From Rhodopirellula sp. P2 (GTDB lineage: Bacteria > Planctomycetota > Planctomycetia > Pirellulales > Pirellulaceae), in contig NZ_CP118225.1 of assembly GCF_028768465.1 (NCBI RefSeq), positions 2,151,001-2,215,000 of the forward strand: DNA of 64,000 nt, written 5' to 3'. The stretch's first letter is position 1. The number at the start of each line of letters is the position of its first letter. Shown piece after piece: positions 26,501 to 35,325 of this stretch. The position numbers and the translations under genes are program-made. The notes under the pieces were generated by a model. It did no database searches. It was not told the origin of the DNA and saw only the letters and a list, made by a program, of their open reading frames with translations.

Positions 26501-29500
26501 CGCCGCCAAGCCAAGAAACGCGGCCAAGCGATCCGCGACATCGTTGCGCCGCCGGCCAAGTCCCGGACGCACGTGGTGGTCGAAGGTGCCTGTGAACACA
26601 ACTTGAAATCCGTCGATTTGGCGATCCCACGCGACGCGATGACGGTCTTCTGTGGTCCCAGTGGCAGCGGCAAAAGTTCACTGGCGATGGACACGATCTA
26701 CGCCGAAGGCCAGCGGCGTTACGTTGAGTCGTTGTCCAGTTACGCGCGGCAATTCATCGGCCAGGTGCAGAAGCCCAAAGCGGAACGCATCGAAGGGCTG
26801 TCACCTGCGGTGGCGCTCGAGCAAAAGAACCTCGGCCATTCGCCTCGTAGTACCGTCGGAACGGTCACCGAGGTGTACGACTACCTGCGGATTTTGTACA
26901 GCAAACTCGGCACGATGCACTGCCCCGATTGTGCGGTCCCGGTGGGGACACAAACGCCCGATCAAATCATCGACAAGGTGATGGGATTGCCAAAGGGCAC
27001 GCGAGCTTTGTTGCTCGCGCCGATCGAGGTGCAGTCCGGCGAAGCATCGCTGGCAACGTGGCAGAGCTATCGTGCAATGGGGTATTCCCGTGTTCGCATC
27101 GATGGCGAGACGGTTGAACTGGATGACGCGAAAGCACTTGACCCGCGGCGAGTTCACCTGATTCAGATCGTCGTTGACCGAATCAAGATCACTCCCGAGG
27201 AACAGTCTCGAATCAGTGACAGCGTGGAGCAAGCGTTGTCGCTGGGCGTTGGTGTGATGGATGTGGCGATCGCTGACTCGGATCAACCTGAACGCGATTG
27301 GCATGTGCTTCGGCACAGTCAGCACCTGGTTTGTGAGTCGTGCGGTCGGTCGTTCTCGCAACTGACCCCGCACCATTTTTCGTTCAACTCTGGCATCGGT
27401 TGGTGCCCCGGTTGCGAAGGTTTGGGAACTCAAACCGGGACCAATCCCGCGGCTTTGATGGGAACGCCTCAGACGACGTTGGCTGATGGGGCGGCGTTGC
27501 TTTGGCCGTCCGTCGATCACGCGGTCAGTCGTTGGATGTTGCGAGCTCTTTCGCGAACGACCGGCATACCGATTCATCAGCCGATTGATTCGTTGACGGT
27601 GTCACAGCGACGGATTCTGTTTCATGGTTTGGGGCCGCGTTGGGTCGAGGTCCGGCATGGCGACACGACCGATGACAACGCCTCAGCCGAAAAAGAACGA
27701 GCCGAAGAGGTTCGTGATCACTTTGGTGAAGGCAATGTCTTGTTCCGGTTCCAGTTCAAAGGGTTTTACCCGGCTCTGGAAGAAGCCTCGCGTTTGACGC
27801 CGGGATTGCGGATGCGGTTGGAAGCCTTTGTGGCTGAAATCGACTGCTCGGTCTGCGATGGTTCGCGCCTGCGGGATGATTCAGCGGCGGTTCGATTCCG
27901 GGACTTCACGATTGGCGACTTGGTGCACATGCCGCTGGATCGATTGTCACGAGAGATCGATTCGTGGGACCTCGATCGACGTGAATGGAAGATCGCCGGC
28001 GAGCTGATTCGCGAAGTTCAATCTCGCGTCCGGTTCTTGCGAGACGTGGGGCTGGATTACCTGACTCTGCACCGTGGTGCACCAACGCTTTCGGGTGGCG
28101 AGGCTCAGCGAATTCGTTTGGCGTCGCAGCTTGGCAGCGGATTGTGTGGCGTTCTGTATGTGCTGGATGAGCCGACGATTGGTTTGCATCCGCGAGACAA
28201 CCGGCGATTGCTGGCGGCGCTGCATCGATTGCGAGACCAGGGCAACACGTTGTTGGTGGTCGAGCACGATTACGATGTGATTTCCGGAAGCGATTACCTG
28301 TGCGACTTTGGGCCGCGAGCCGGTCGGCACGGTGGTCGCGTGGTGGCGCAAGGCAAACCCGATGCGGTCGAGCCTGCCAGCGAGTCTGTTACTGCGCCGT
28401 ACTTGCTGGGCGAAAAACAGATTGAGTTGCCCGCCGTTCGTCGCCCCGTGATTTCCGAATCCGGCAAACCGATGGTCGAATACCTGTCGATCAAGGGAGC
28501 GCGTGAGAATAACTTGCAGGACGTGGACGTCGACATTCCTTTGGGGGTTTTGACTGCGATCACGGGCCCCAGCGGCAGTGGGAAAAGCTCGCTGATCAAT
28601 GACATTGTCTACCCTGTGTTGGCGAGACGATTGCACCGGGCGAAGTTGAAACCGGGGCAGCATGATGGCATCGATGGTTTGCGTTATGTCAACAAAGTCA
28701 TTCAAGTCGACCAGTCACCGCTGGGGAATTCACCGAGCAGCAATCCGGCGACCTACACCGGTGTGTTTGATCTGATTCGGGCTGTGTTTGCGGAGATCCC
28801 CGCTGCTCGCGAGCGGCGTTTCACACCGCGGACGTTCAGTTTCAATGTGTCGGGCGGTCGCTGCGAATCTTGTGAAGGCAGCGGCCAACGCAAGATTGAA
28901 ATGCATTTCTTGCCGGATGTTTGGGTGCCCTGCGAAGATTGCGGCGCCCGGCGATACAACGACGACGTGCTGGAAGTCAAACTGCATGGCCAGTCGATTG
29001 CCGATGTGCTGGAAATGCCCTGTGGTGAAGCCGTCGAGTTGTTCGCGTCGCATCCCCGGATCGCTCGCGTCATTCAAACGCTTTGTGATGTTGGATTGGA
29101 ATACGTCACGCTGGGCCAGTCGGCTCCGACTCTCTCGGGCGGAGAAGCTCAGCGAGTGAAATTGGCGGCGGAGTTGGCTCGTCCTGCGACGGGGCACACG
29201 ATTTATCTGTTGGACGAACCGACGACTGGTTTGCACTTCGGTGACATTGAGAAGTTGTTGGTCGTGATGCAGCGATTGGTCGAATTGGGCAATTCGGTGA
29301 TCGTGATTGAGCACAACTTGGACGTGATCAAGTGCTGCGATTGGTTGATCGACATTGGGCCAGGGGCTGGCGTCCACGGCGGACAAGTCGTGTTTGCGGG
29401 AACGCCGGAAGGCTTGGCTGCGAAAGCGGATCCCGCCAACTGCGAAGCGGACGAATGGGTGTCTTCGACCGCGCCGTTCTTGGCCGATGCGATCTCGGGA

Positions 29501-30166
29501 ACACGTACCGCTGAGCCGCGAGAAATCTTGGATTGGCAGCCGACGGTCAACGGTCGCGTGGCGGACACGAACGCGGAGAACTTGCCGTCGTCGACGGTCG
29601 TTGCCAAGCCGGAGCCCGTCCTGCGCGTCGATTCCGAAACGCAGATTCCGGTTGCCGAAATGGTTTCGGAGTCCGATTCCAACGCGGAAGAAGCGGCGGA
29701 TTCGATGCAGCCGTGGCGAGTGTTGGGGCGTCGGTGGCACACGTTGCCCAAGGGATTCCCCGAGAATTCACAGCCCCAGTGGCCGTTGGAATTGGTGGAA
29801 GGTTTGCTCGACATGTTGTCGAATGTCGCGGGCGAAGGTGCGGTGGAGTACCCTGCCCCGGACCGTGTCTCCGTTCGGTTAGAATCGGGCGAGGAAGAAA
29901 CTCCGTTGCCTCATTGGGCGGAGCTTGAAACCAAGGTCAGCGACTGTGTTCGGTTGAAATTGAGGGGGCCCCAGTCAGCGATTGATTTGGAACAATTGTT
30001 GGCGCTGGACGTGCTCCAATCTCGTTCCGACACTGGCACGTTGGACCTCAGTGACGCTGAGCGAGTGACCCTGACATTTCATTTGACCGACGTGGATCAT
30101 GCACGCAGTCGCAAGCTGAAAACGTTCTTGAAAACGCACTTGGATCGGACCCGGTCCTCCACTTGA
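23531..30166 (+). CDS. uvrA: Tandem-duplicated excinuclease ABC subunit A with C-terminal extension
   Basis: A 2211-residue protein, more than twice the usual UvrA (about 940). It is two UvrA units in a row, so it has four ABC modules: Walker A at residues about 34, 687, 1042 and 1679, and LSGGE signatures at about 534, 876, 1519 and 1868. Zinc modules recur (CGNCGRSF, CPDCHGKR, CAACDGNG, CESCEGSG). Both halves keep the DNA- and UvrB-interaction inserts. The last roughly 220 residues are an extra segment with an Asp/Glu-rich linker and a small domain I do not recognise. Translation must begin at GTG 23531, because the codon before it is TGA. It recognises DNA damage in nucleotide excision repair. 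Tandem UvrA is known in Chlamydiae, another PVC lineage. Confidence 0.95.
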   Translation: MDKLQREIIVKGAREHNLRDVDLTLTRGELICFSGVSGSGKSSLAFDTLYAEGQRRYVESLSNSARQFMGQMPKPDVDLVTGLSPSISISQKSTGNNPRSTVGTITEIYDFLRVLYARVGTGHCPACDVEIAAQTTDVIVNRLVQLAADGWQDDQSSEDSETEAAIEDGTLWVMAPLVRGQKGEFRDLFEDLRKQGFNRARVDGETFRLSDPPPLDRTRRHDVEVVIDRIVAGQIDRPRLVEAVELALKLGESSLITSVGPPNGEDVPPVRHDQLFSSKYSCGNCGRSFRPPTPQLFSFNSPQGMCTSCDGIGRLYTFVPELLIPDESLSIRKGAIALLGKWGDLGRYRRHIYRGVADAMDAKLELEPGTMLETRWDKLPEIARHIWLWGADDSMQFTWRGGRQAKKYVGNFEGFIPELLDRYRTSRNKMQLRQFEKYMNTMDCPDCHGKRLNDQACAVRLSTGSEEFAASKSQSLPDLCELSIDSLMEFFSDIPLSKTNAQIAGEALKEIRGRIGFLLGVGLEYLTLGRTAPTLSGGESQRIRLAGQIGSGLSGVLYILDEPSIGLHPRDNDRLITTLTRLRDAGNTLIVVEHDEDTMRAADTIVDFGPGPGVKGGHIVAAGSMEDLRRSKESVTGAFLSGARAITPRETLRPVDPAKQLTIRGARFHNLKDIDVSIPLGVVTCVTGVSGSGKSSLIGGIVEPALRNALNGAEADVGDHDSIEGLEHLDKTIAIDQSPIGRTPRSNPATYVKVFDEIRNLFAKLPEAKARGYTVGRFSFNVDGGRCAACDGNGATKLEMDFLADIWVTCPVCQGYRYNRETLSVQFKGKSIADVLNMDISEALDLFQNIPKIAEKLQTLVDVGLEYLKLGQPSPTLSGGEAQRIKLSRELSRRDTGRTLYVLDEPTTGLHFADIDLLLGVINRLADRGNTIVIVEHNLDVIKTADWVIDIGVEGGAGGGRVVGEGRPTEVAHVDDSYTGAALAEVLGIKRRQAKKRGQAIRDIVAPPAKSRTHVVVEGACEHNLKSVDLAIPRDAMTVFCGPSGSGKSSLAMDTIYAEGQRRYVESLSSYARQFIGQVQKPKAERIEGLSPAVALEQKNLGHSPRSTVGTVTEVYDYLRILYSKLGTMHCPDCAVPVGTQTPDQIIDKVMGLPKGTRALLLAPIEVQSGEASLATWQSYRAMGYSRVRIDGETVELDDAKALDPRRVHLIQIVVDRIKITPEEQSRISDSVEQALSLGVGVMDVAIADSDQPERDWHVLRHSQHLVCESCGRSFSQLTPHHFSFNSGIGWCPGCEGLGTQTGTNPAALMGTPQTTLADGAALLWPSVDHAVSRWMLRALSRTTGIPIHQPIDSLTVSQRRILFHGLGPRWVEVRHGDTTDDNASAEKERAEEVRDHFGEGNVLFRFQFKGFYPALEEASRLTPGLRMRLEAFVAEIDCSVCDGSRLRDDSAAVRFRDFTIGDLVHMPLDRLSREIDSWDLDRREWKIAGELIREVQSRVRFLRDVGLDYLTLHRGAPTLSGGEAQRIRLASQLGSGLCGVLYVLDEPTIGLHPRDNRRLLAALHRLRDQGNTLLVVEHDYDVISGSDYLCDFGPRAGRHGGRVVAQGKPDAVEPASESVTAPYLLGEKQIELPAVRRPVISESGKPMVEYLSIKGARENNLQDVDVDIPLGVLTAITGPSGSGKSSLINDIVYPVLARRLHRAKLKPGQHDGIDGLRYVNKVIQVDQSPLGNSPSSNPATYTGVFDLIRAVFAEIPAARERRFTPRTFSFNVSGGRCESCEGSGQRKIEMHFLPDVWVPCEDCGARRYNDDVLEVKLHGQSIADVLEMPCGEAVELFASHPRIARVIQTLCDVGLEYVTLGQSAPTLSGGEAQRVKLAAELARPATGHTIYLLDEPTTGLHFGDIEKLLVVMQRLVELGNSVIVIEHNLDVIKCCDWLIDIGPGAGVHGGQVVFAGTPEGLAAKADPANCEADEWVSSTAPFLADAISGTRTAEPREILDWQPTVNGRVADTNAENLPSSTVVAKPEPVLRVDSETQIPVAEMVSESDSNAEEAADSMQPWRVLGRRWHTLPKGFPENSQPQWPLELVEGLLDMLSNVAGEGAVEYPAPDRVSVRLESGEEETPLPHWAELETKVSDCVRLKLRGPQSAIDLEQLLALDVLQSRSDTGTLDLSDAERVTLTFHLTDVDHARSRKLKTFLKTHLDRTRSST

Positions 30167-30182
30167 CGTGTTGACGAGGCGA

Positions 30183-30203
30183 CGGGTTTGAGCGACAAAC
30201 CCG
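30183..30203 (+). terminator. Stem-loop after uvrA
   Basis: CGGGTTT and AAACCCG form a perfect seven-base stem around GAGCGAC. There is no U-tract, so it may be only a weak terminator or an mRNA-end stabiliser between uvrA and topA. Confidence 0.4.
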
Positions 30204-30259
30204 AGTCACGCACATCTGAAACCCCTATCTTTCCACCTTGAATCGGTTCGTTCTTGCTC

Positions 30260-32998
30260 ATGGCCAAATCGACCAGCAAAAGTTTGGTGATCGTCGAATC
30301 GCCCGCGAAAGCCCGGACGATCTCGAAGTTTTTGGGAAGCGGTTACCAGGTCGAAGCCAGCGTCGGGCACGTTCGCGATTTGCCTGGCGGAGCCAAGGAC
30401 ATCCCCAAAAAGTTCAAGAAAGAACCGTGGGCCTATTTGGGGGTGAACGTCGAAAAAGACTTTGAGCCGGTCTACATCGTGCCGGCGGACAAGAAGAAAC
30501 AAGTCGACAAATTGAAGGCCGCGCTCAAGGATGCAGACAGCCTGTATCTCGCGACGGATGAAGACCGCGAGGGAGAGGCGATCAGCTGGCACCTCTTCGA
30601 ATTGCTCAAGCCCACGGTGCCTGTTCACCGTCTGGTCTTTCACGAAATCACGAAAGAGGCGATTCAGCACGCGCTGGAAGACCCTCGTGAGATTGACGAT
30701 GGTTTGGTCCGAGCCCAAGAAACACGCCGGATCCTAGACCGTTTGTACGGTTACGACGTGTCGCAGTTGCTGTGGAAAAAAGTCGGCCGTGGTTTGTCGG
30801 CCGGACGCGTTCAGAGCGTCGCGGTCCGGTTGATCGTCCAGCGTGAGCGGGAACGGATCGCGTTCAACGATGCGACCTACTGGGATTTGGAAGCCATTTT
30901 CACAACCGAAAACGGTGACTCGCTGCCCGCGATGCTGGCGACCGTTGATGGCCGGAAAATCCCCAGCGGGAAAGACTTTGATTCGACCAATGGGAAGCTG
31001 ATCAATCCGCAAATGTTGCAAATGGATGAGCAGCAGGCCAACGAATTGAAGCAGAAACTCCAGCAGGAAAGTTTTCGAGTCGCCAAGGTCGAAGTCAAAC
31101 CGTTCGCCGAACGACCCAAAGCACCGTTCACGACCAGCACGCTGCAACAAGAAGCCAACCGGAAACTGGGCTTCACCGCACGCCGCTGCATGCAAGCGGC
31201 CCAGCGGTTGTACGAGAATGGTTACATCACCTACATGCGTACTGACTCGACCACGCTGTCGAAGGAAGCCATCAACGCGGCGCGTGATTTGGTTCGCAGT
31301 GAGTATGGCGAGAAATTCTTGCACGAAACGGTGCGAGTCTACAAAGGCAAGGTCAAAAACGCGCAAGAGGCTCACGAAGCCATTCGACCCGCCGGGACGC
31401 CGTTCCGTGTTCCTGCCGCCGTGCAGAACGAACTCGATCGGGATCAGTTCCGATTGTTCGAACTGATTTGGAAACGAACCGTTGCTTGTCAAATGGCCGA
31501 CGCGAAAAAGCAACGCATCGGTGTCACGATCGAAGGTGGTGGAACCACGTTCACCGCCAGCGGCACGAGCATTCTGTTCGAAGGTTTCTTGCGAGCCTAT
31601 GTCGAAGGCAGTGATGATCCCGAGGCCGAGTTGGCTGACAAGGAGCGTTTGTTGCCCGCGGTCAATGAAAACGATGGTTTGTCTGTCGCGACGTTGGACC
31701 CCAAAAGTCACACGACTCAGCCACCTTCGCGTTTCAGCGAAGCGTCGTTGACTCGCACGCTGGAAGAAAAGGGAATTGGTCGACCCAGTACCTACGCGTC
31801 GATCATCGACACGATTCAGCGTCGCGATTACGTGTACAAAAAGGGCAACGCGTTGGTCCCCAGTTGGACGGCGTTCAGTGTCATTCGTTTGATGGAAACC
31901 CACTTCGAGCCGCTCGTTGACTACGACTTCACGGCTCAGATGGAAGATTTTCTGGACACGATCAGTCGGCAGGAAGCGGAGTCGCTCGAGTATTTGAAAC
32001 GTTTCTACTTTGGCGATGACAACGAACCGGCCGTTGGCCAGAAAGCCGCGATCGGATTGAAGCCACGATTGGAAAGCAAGATCGAAGAGATCGATCCTCG
32101 CGTGACGGCAAAGTTTTCGCTGGGGATTCCAACCGAGGGCGAGAACCGTGAAGAGGTCTTCGTGCGAGTTGGGAAGTACGGACCCTTTTTGGAGCAAGGC
32201 GAACGCAAAGCTCCGATCTTGGAAGGCATGGCGCCCGATGAGATGACACTTGCTCGAGCGATGGAGTTGTTCGAGGACGCCGCTCGGGAAGATGAGCCTT
32301 TGGGCACGCACCCGGAGACTGGCAAGCCGATTTACATCAAGGCCGGTCGCTTTGGGCCCTATGTCCAAATGGGCGAGAAGGACGATGAAGAAAAGAAGAA
32401 CGCATCGATTCTGAAAACGATCGCCGTCGAAGACGTCGATTTGGCGATGGCTTGCAAATTGCTTTCGTTGCCGCGTGAACTGGGGGAGCATCCCGAAATG
32501 AAGGAGCCGATCCAGGCTCACGATGGACGCTATGGACCGTACGTGAAATGTGGCAAAGAGACGCGTTCCTTGCCGGCTGAGAAGTCACCCTTGGATGTGA
32601 CGTTTGAGGAAGCGATTGAGTTGCTCAAGCAGCCCAAGACTCGTGGGCGTGCGGCACCCAAGGAACCAATCAAAAAATTCGAGAAGCCAAGTCCGGTCAC
32701 GGAAAACGAGATCAAGATTCTGGAAGGTCGCTTTGGTCCCTACGCGACCGATGGCGAAACCAATGCGTCGATCCCACGCGGGACGGACCCGCAAGAGATG
32801 ACGTTCGAAGGAGTCTTGGATCTGTTGGCAGAACGCGCTGCCAAGGGCCCGACCAAGAAAAAGAAAAAGAAGAAAGCCGCGAAGAAGAAGACAGCGAAGA
32901 AGGCTGCGAAAAAGAAAACAGCCAAGAAGAAGGCCGCTAAAAAGAAGACTGCCAAAGCCGCGACGAAGAAAAAAGGCATCATCAAGAAGTCTTCTTGA
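30260..32998 (+). CDS. topA: DNA topoisomerase I with lysine-rich tail
   Basis: A 912-residue type IA topoisomerase that relaxes negative supercoils. The TOPRIM domain begins at LVIVESPAKA and contains D100 in DEDREGEAISWHL. The catalytic tyrosine is Y325 in YITYMRTDS. ATG 30260 is taken as the start, not the TTG two codons earlier. After the core come several TOPRIM-C repeats (GRFGPYVQMG, GRYGPYVKCG, GRFGPYATDG) in place of zinc fingers. The last roughly 50 residues are almost entirely Lys and Ala (KKKTAKKAAKKK), like a histone H1 or Hc1 tail, and presumably help bind DNA. The preceding gene on the strand is uvrA. Confidence 0.96.
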   Translation: MAKSTSKSLVIVESPAKARTISKFLGSGYQVEASVGHVRDLPGGAKDIPKKFKKEPWAYLGVNVEKDFEPVYIVPADKKKQVDKLKAALKDADSLYLATDEDREGEAISWHLFELLKPTVPVHRLVFHEITKEAIQHALEDPREIDDGLVRAQETRRILDRLYGYDVSQLLWKKVGRGLSAGRVQSVAVRLIVQRERERIAFNDATYWDLEAIFTTENGDSLPAMLATVDGRKIPSGKDFDSTNGKLINPQMLQMDEQQANELKQKLQQESFRVAKVEVKPFAERPKAPFTTSTLQQEANRKLGFTARRCMQAAQRLYENGYITYMRTDSTTLSKEAINAARDLVRSEYGEKFLHETVRVYKGKVKNAQEAHEAIRPAGTPFRVPAAVQNELDRDQFRLFELIWKRTVACQMADAKKQRIGVTIEGGGTTFTASGTSILFEGFLRAYVEGSDDPEAELADKERLLPAVNENDGLSVATLDPKSHTTQPPSRFSEASLTRTLEEKGIGRPSTYASIIDTIQRRDYVYKKGNALVPSWTAFSVIRLMETHFEPLVDYDFTAQMEDFLDTISRQEAESLEYLKRFYFGDDNEPAVGQKAAIGLKPRLESKIEEIDPRVTAKFSLGIPTEGENREEVFVRVGKYGPFLEQGERKAPILEGMAPDEMTLARAMELFEDAAREDEPLGTHPETGKPIYIKAGRFGPYVQMGEKDDEEKKNASILKTIAVEDVDLAMACKLLSLPRELGEHPEMKEPIQAHDGRYGPYVKCGKETRSLPAEKSPLDVTFEEAIELLKQPKTRGRAAPKEPIKKFEKPSPVTENEIKILEGRFGPYATDGETNASIPRGTDPQEMTFEGVLDLLAERAAKGPTKKKKKKKAAKKKTAKKAAKKKTAKKKAAKKKTAKAATKKKGIIKKSS

Positions 32999-33050
32999 GA
33001 TGCTCTGTCATGAAGGCACCCTGGCCCGTCAGAGTCAACCAAGACCACCC

Positions 33051-33426
33051 ATCACAACCCGAAGCGTGAGCGAGGGACCCCCCAACTCCCACGACGGCCC
33101 CATCCGGGGCGACCGTTTGTTTTCCGGCATCGGTCTCTCGGGGCTTCCGCCCCGAGCTAAGCACGACGGCCCCATCCGGGGCGAAACCCAGACGCCAGCC
33201 ACCATTTATTTTTCGAACGTCCCACGTAGCGACTCCCGGCTACCATCCGACAGCCCTACCGGGATGGAGAAGGACAGAAGCCGGAAGAAAAGTTGCATCC
33301 GCTATCAGAGCGTCAACACCAAGCATTTCGCAGTCCATCGCTAGCCCGCGGTTACCGGAGACGAACCGGACGCGATCGCGTTCCGGCTGATTGAATCAAC
33401 AGCCCGTCATGCGTCGGGTTGTGATT
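33051..33426. repeat. Repeat cluster flanked by inverted CACAACCCGA motifs
   Basis: ATCACAACCCGAAGCGTGAG starts at 33051 and its partial inverse GCGTCGGGTTGTGATT ends at 33426. Between them the hairpin-forming CGACGGCCCCATCCGGGGCG occurs twice (about 33092 and 33162), with a shorter GGGGCTTCCGCCCC palindrome between those copies, and there is a solo 30-bp arm of the 16665-type repeat at 33237-33266. The same CACAACCCGACGCGTGAG motif forms an inverted repeat at 50307-50377. No gene is supported here. Confidence 0.65.
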
Positions 33427-33868
33427 GACGGACTTTGAAAGTCCATCGTCCGTGGACGCGTGCACCCCAATCGCTGGCCCTCTTTGCGGTCTGTTTCACA
33501 GGTTTCACTGCGGATGAAAGATCGCGGCGTTGTCGTCCAATTGGGATCGAATCCGGGCGGATCCTGACCGATAAGAATGCGACAGCGGCATCCCAATTCG
33601 GGCTGACGAAACGAATTGGCAGGGCGATTGGTTTGTGCGGGAACTGGGTGTCTCCGAAAGCGTCACCAAGCTCACACGTGTTTGAAAAAGTATTTTCAGA
33701 AAAATCGTTGTGGGCGTTAAAGTCGATCAAGCGAATGGTCGATCAAAGCCAATGGAATGATCCGTTGTGATCTGATTTTCCAACGAAAAGCCCGTTTCAC
33801 ACATTTGAGAGACGGGCGGCGCCGGTTGCAATGACCGGCCACAAATGCTCCTCAACGAAGTGTGAAAC
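33427..33868. other. Intergenic stretch upstream of the TPR lipoprotein
   Basis: No gene is supported; the short open frames on both strands lack start signals and motifs. Two stem-loops stand close to the next gene: GCCCGTTT/AGACGGGC at 33791-33818 and GCCGGT/ACCGGC at 33822-33840. They could be a terminator pair or leader structures for the gene at 33869. Confidence 0.4.
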
Positions 33869-35143
33869 ATGGACGCCACACGTCAGCCAAACGCAACTCG
33901 CAAGACTCATCCAGCCAAACGTGAATGGATTTTTACGTTGGTGGTGGGTGGTTGCCTCACGTTGACTTCCTCTGGATGTGCCTCTCGTTCGATGTCGCTG
34001 GCATCCATGAACCCGTTTGCGGGCAAAGGAGCGGCGACTGTCAGCGAACCCAACAAAGGCCCCAGTTTCATCGCGTCGGCCGGGGATTCGGTCGGCAAAG
34101 CGGCTGGTGGCGTCGGGACTGCGACTAAGAACGCGTGGGGAAAAACCACCGGAACGGTTGCCAGTTGGTTTGGGCGTGATTCGAAAGAAAACGACTACGA
34201 CAGCGATCCGCTCTCGTTGGAGAACGAGCCTGGTCAATTGGAACCGGATGTGTTGGTTGCCAACGGGCAACTTTGGGAGTCGACCGGTAACCTGACCAAG
34301 GCCATGGAGAGCTATTCCAAGGCACTGGAAGGATCGCCAAATCATCCGTCCGCGTTGACCAGCGTGGCACGCCTGCATTTTCGGGAAGGCAATCATTCCA
34401 AAGCCGCCGAGTTCTTTCAAAAAGCAATCGCACAAAGCCCGAACGATGCGGCGTTGTACAACGACCTTGGGTTGACGCTCGGGAAGTTGAATCAGCACGA
34501 GATGGCGGTGCAAACCTTGGCTCGCGCCTTGGAATTGGCACCGGGCACATCTCGCTACGCCAACAACTTGGCCAGCGTGCATTTCGAATCGGGGCAAAGC
34601 GAAGAGGCCTACAGGGTCTTGGCGGCCAACAACAAACCCGCCGTGGCTCACTTCAACATGGCGTTTTTGCACTACAAAAAGGGCCAGAACGCGGACGCTC
34701 AGATTCACCTGCAACAGGCTGTCACTCACGAAGCTTCCGCAGCAGGCGATCCGGCCACCAAGCGTGCCATCGATCGCTCGCGTGAGATGTTGGCTCAGTT
34801 GAACCCTGGATTGGGAACGTCACCGGCTGCCAACATCGCTTCGGCGGGAACGGCTGGCAAGCCAATTGGTGCGGCATCGGGACCGGTGGCCACCGTGGCT
34901 TCGGCACCTGCTCACCTCGCCAACCAAACACCTCCTAGCTACGCCGCACCGCCCAGCTACGCCATTCCTGGTGCGATGCAGCCCGCTGCGACCCAGCCAA
35001 TTGTTCCTGGCAGCAATTCGGCGGTGAGCTTCCAGGAATCCAGTGCGGGGCAGACTGCGGAATCTCCGAAGGCGGATTCAGCAGCGGCCACGACCGACGC
35101 CAAGGGCTCCACTCCGCCAGTGAATTTCAGTTTGCCGGAGTGA
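33869..35143 (+). CDS. TPR-repeat lipoprotein
   Basis: A 424-residue envelope protein. A basic N-terminus is followed by a hydrophobic segment and the lipobox-like LTSSGCA, so it is probably lipid-anchored. After a Gly/Ser-rich linker, residues about 115-260 contain tandem tetratricopeptide repeats (LWESTGNLTKAMESYSKALE, ARLHFREGNHSKAAEFFQKA, DLGLTLGKLNQHEMAVQTLA). The C-terminal third is Ala/Pro/Ser-rich and probably disordered, with a duplicated PPSYA motif. TPR proteins of this kind act as scaffolds in secretion or envelope assembly; no partner can be named from the context. Confidence 0.82.
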   Translation: MDATRQPNATRKTHPAKREWIFTLVVGGCLTLTSSGCASRSMSLASMNPFAGKGAATVSEPNKGPSFIASAGDSVGKAAGGVGTATKNAWGKTTGTVASWFGRDSKENDYDSDPLSLENEPGQLEPDVLVANGQLWESTGNLTKAMESYSKALEGSPNHPSALTSVARLHFREGNHSKAAEFFQKAIAQSPNDAALYNDLGLTLGKLNQHEMAVQTLARALELAPGTSRYANNLASVHFESGQSEEAYRVLAANNKPAVAHFNMAFLHYKKGQNADAQIHLQQAVTHEASAAGDPATKRAIDRSREMLAQLNPGLGTSPAANIASAGTAGKPIGAASGPVATVASAPAHLANQTPPSYAAPPSYAIPGAMQPAATQPIVPGSNSAVSFQESSAGQTAESPKADSAAATTDAKGSTPPVNFSLPE

Positions 35144-35325
35144 TCGGGTGTGTTGGGGAGCGTTCTCGCAGGGGAACCAAACCGCCGCGGGACGCCCGCG
35201 ACGGGCGTTCGTCCGGGCATTTTGGCTCTCGAAGTCCGTCTGGCGGTCGTTTTTGTGGTCTTTCGGTCTTTCTGGGGCACTGTTCCGCTACCCAGGTTCG
35301 GTCGCCCCTGGTATGACCTGCGGGC

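Noticed and set aside
30734-32521. A 595-codon minus-strand frame opposite topA
   Set aside because: Topoisomerase catalytic motifs on the plus strand settle the coding strand.
33407-33770. Two opposing frames of about 110 codons
   Set aside because: Neither has a ribosome site, a signal or a motif; the region looks like intergenic DNA with hairpins.
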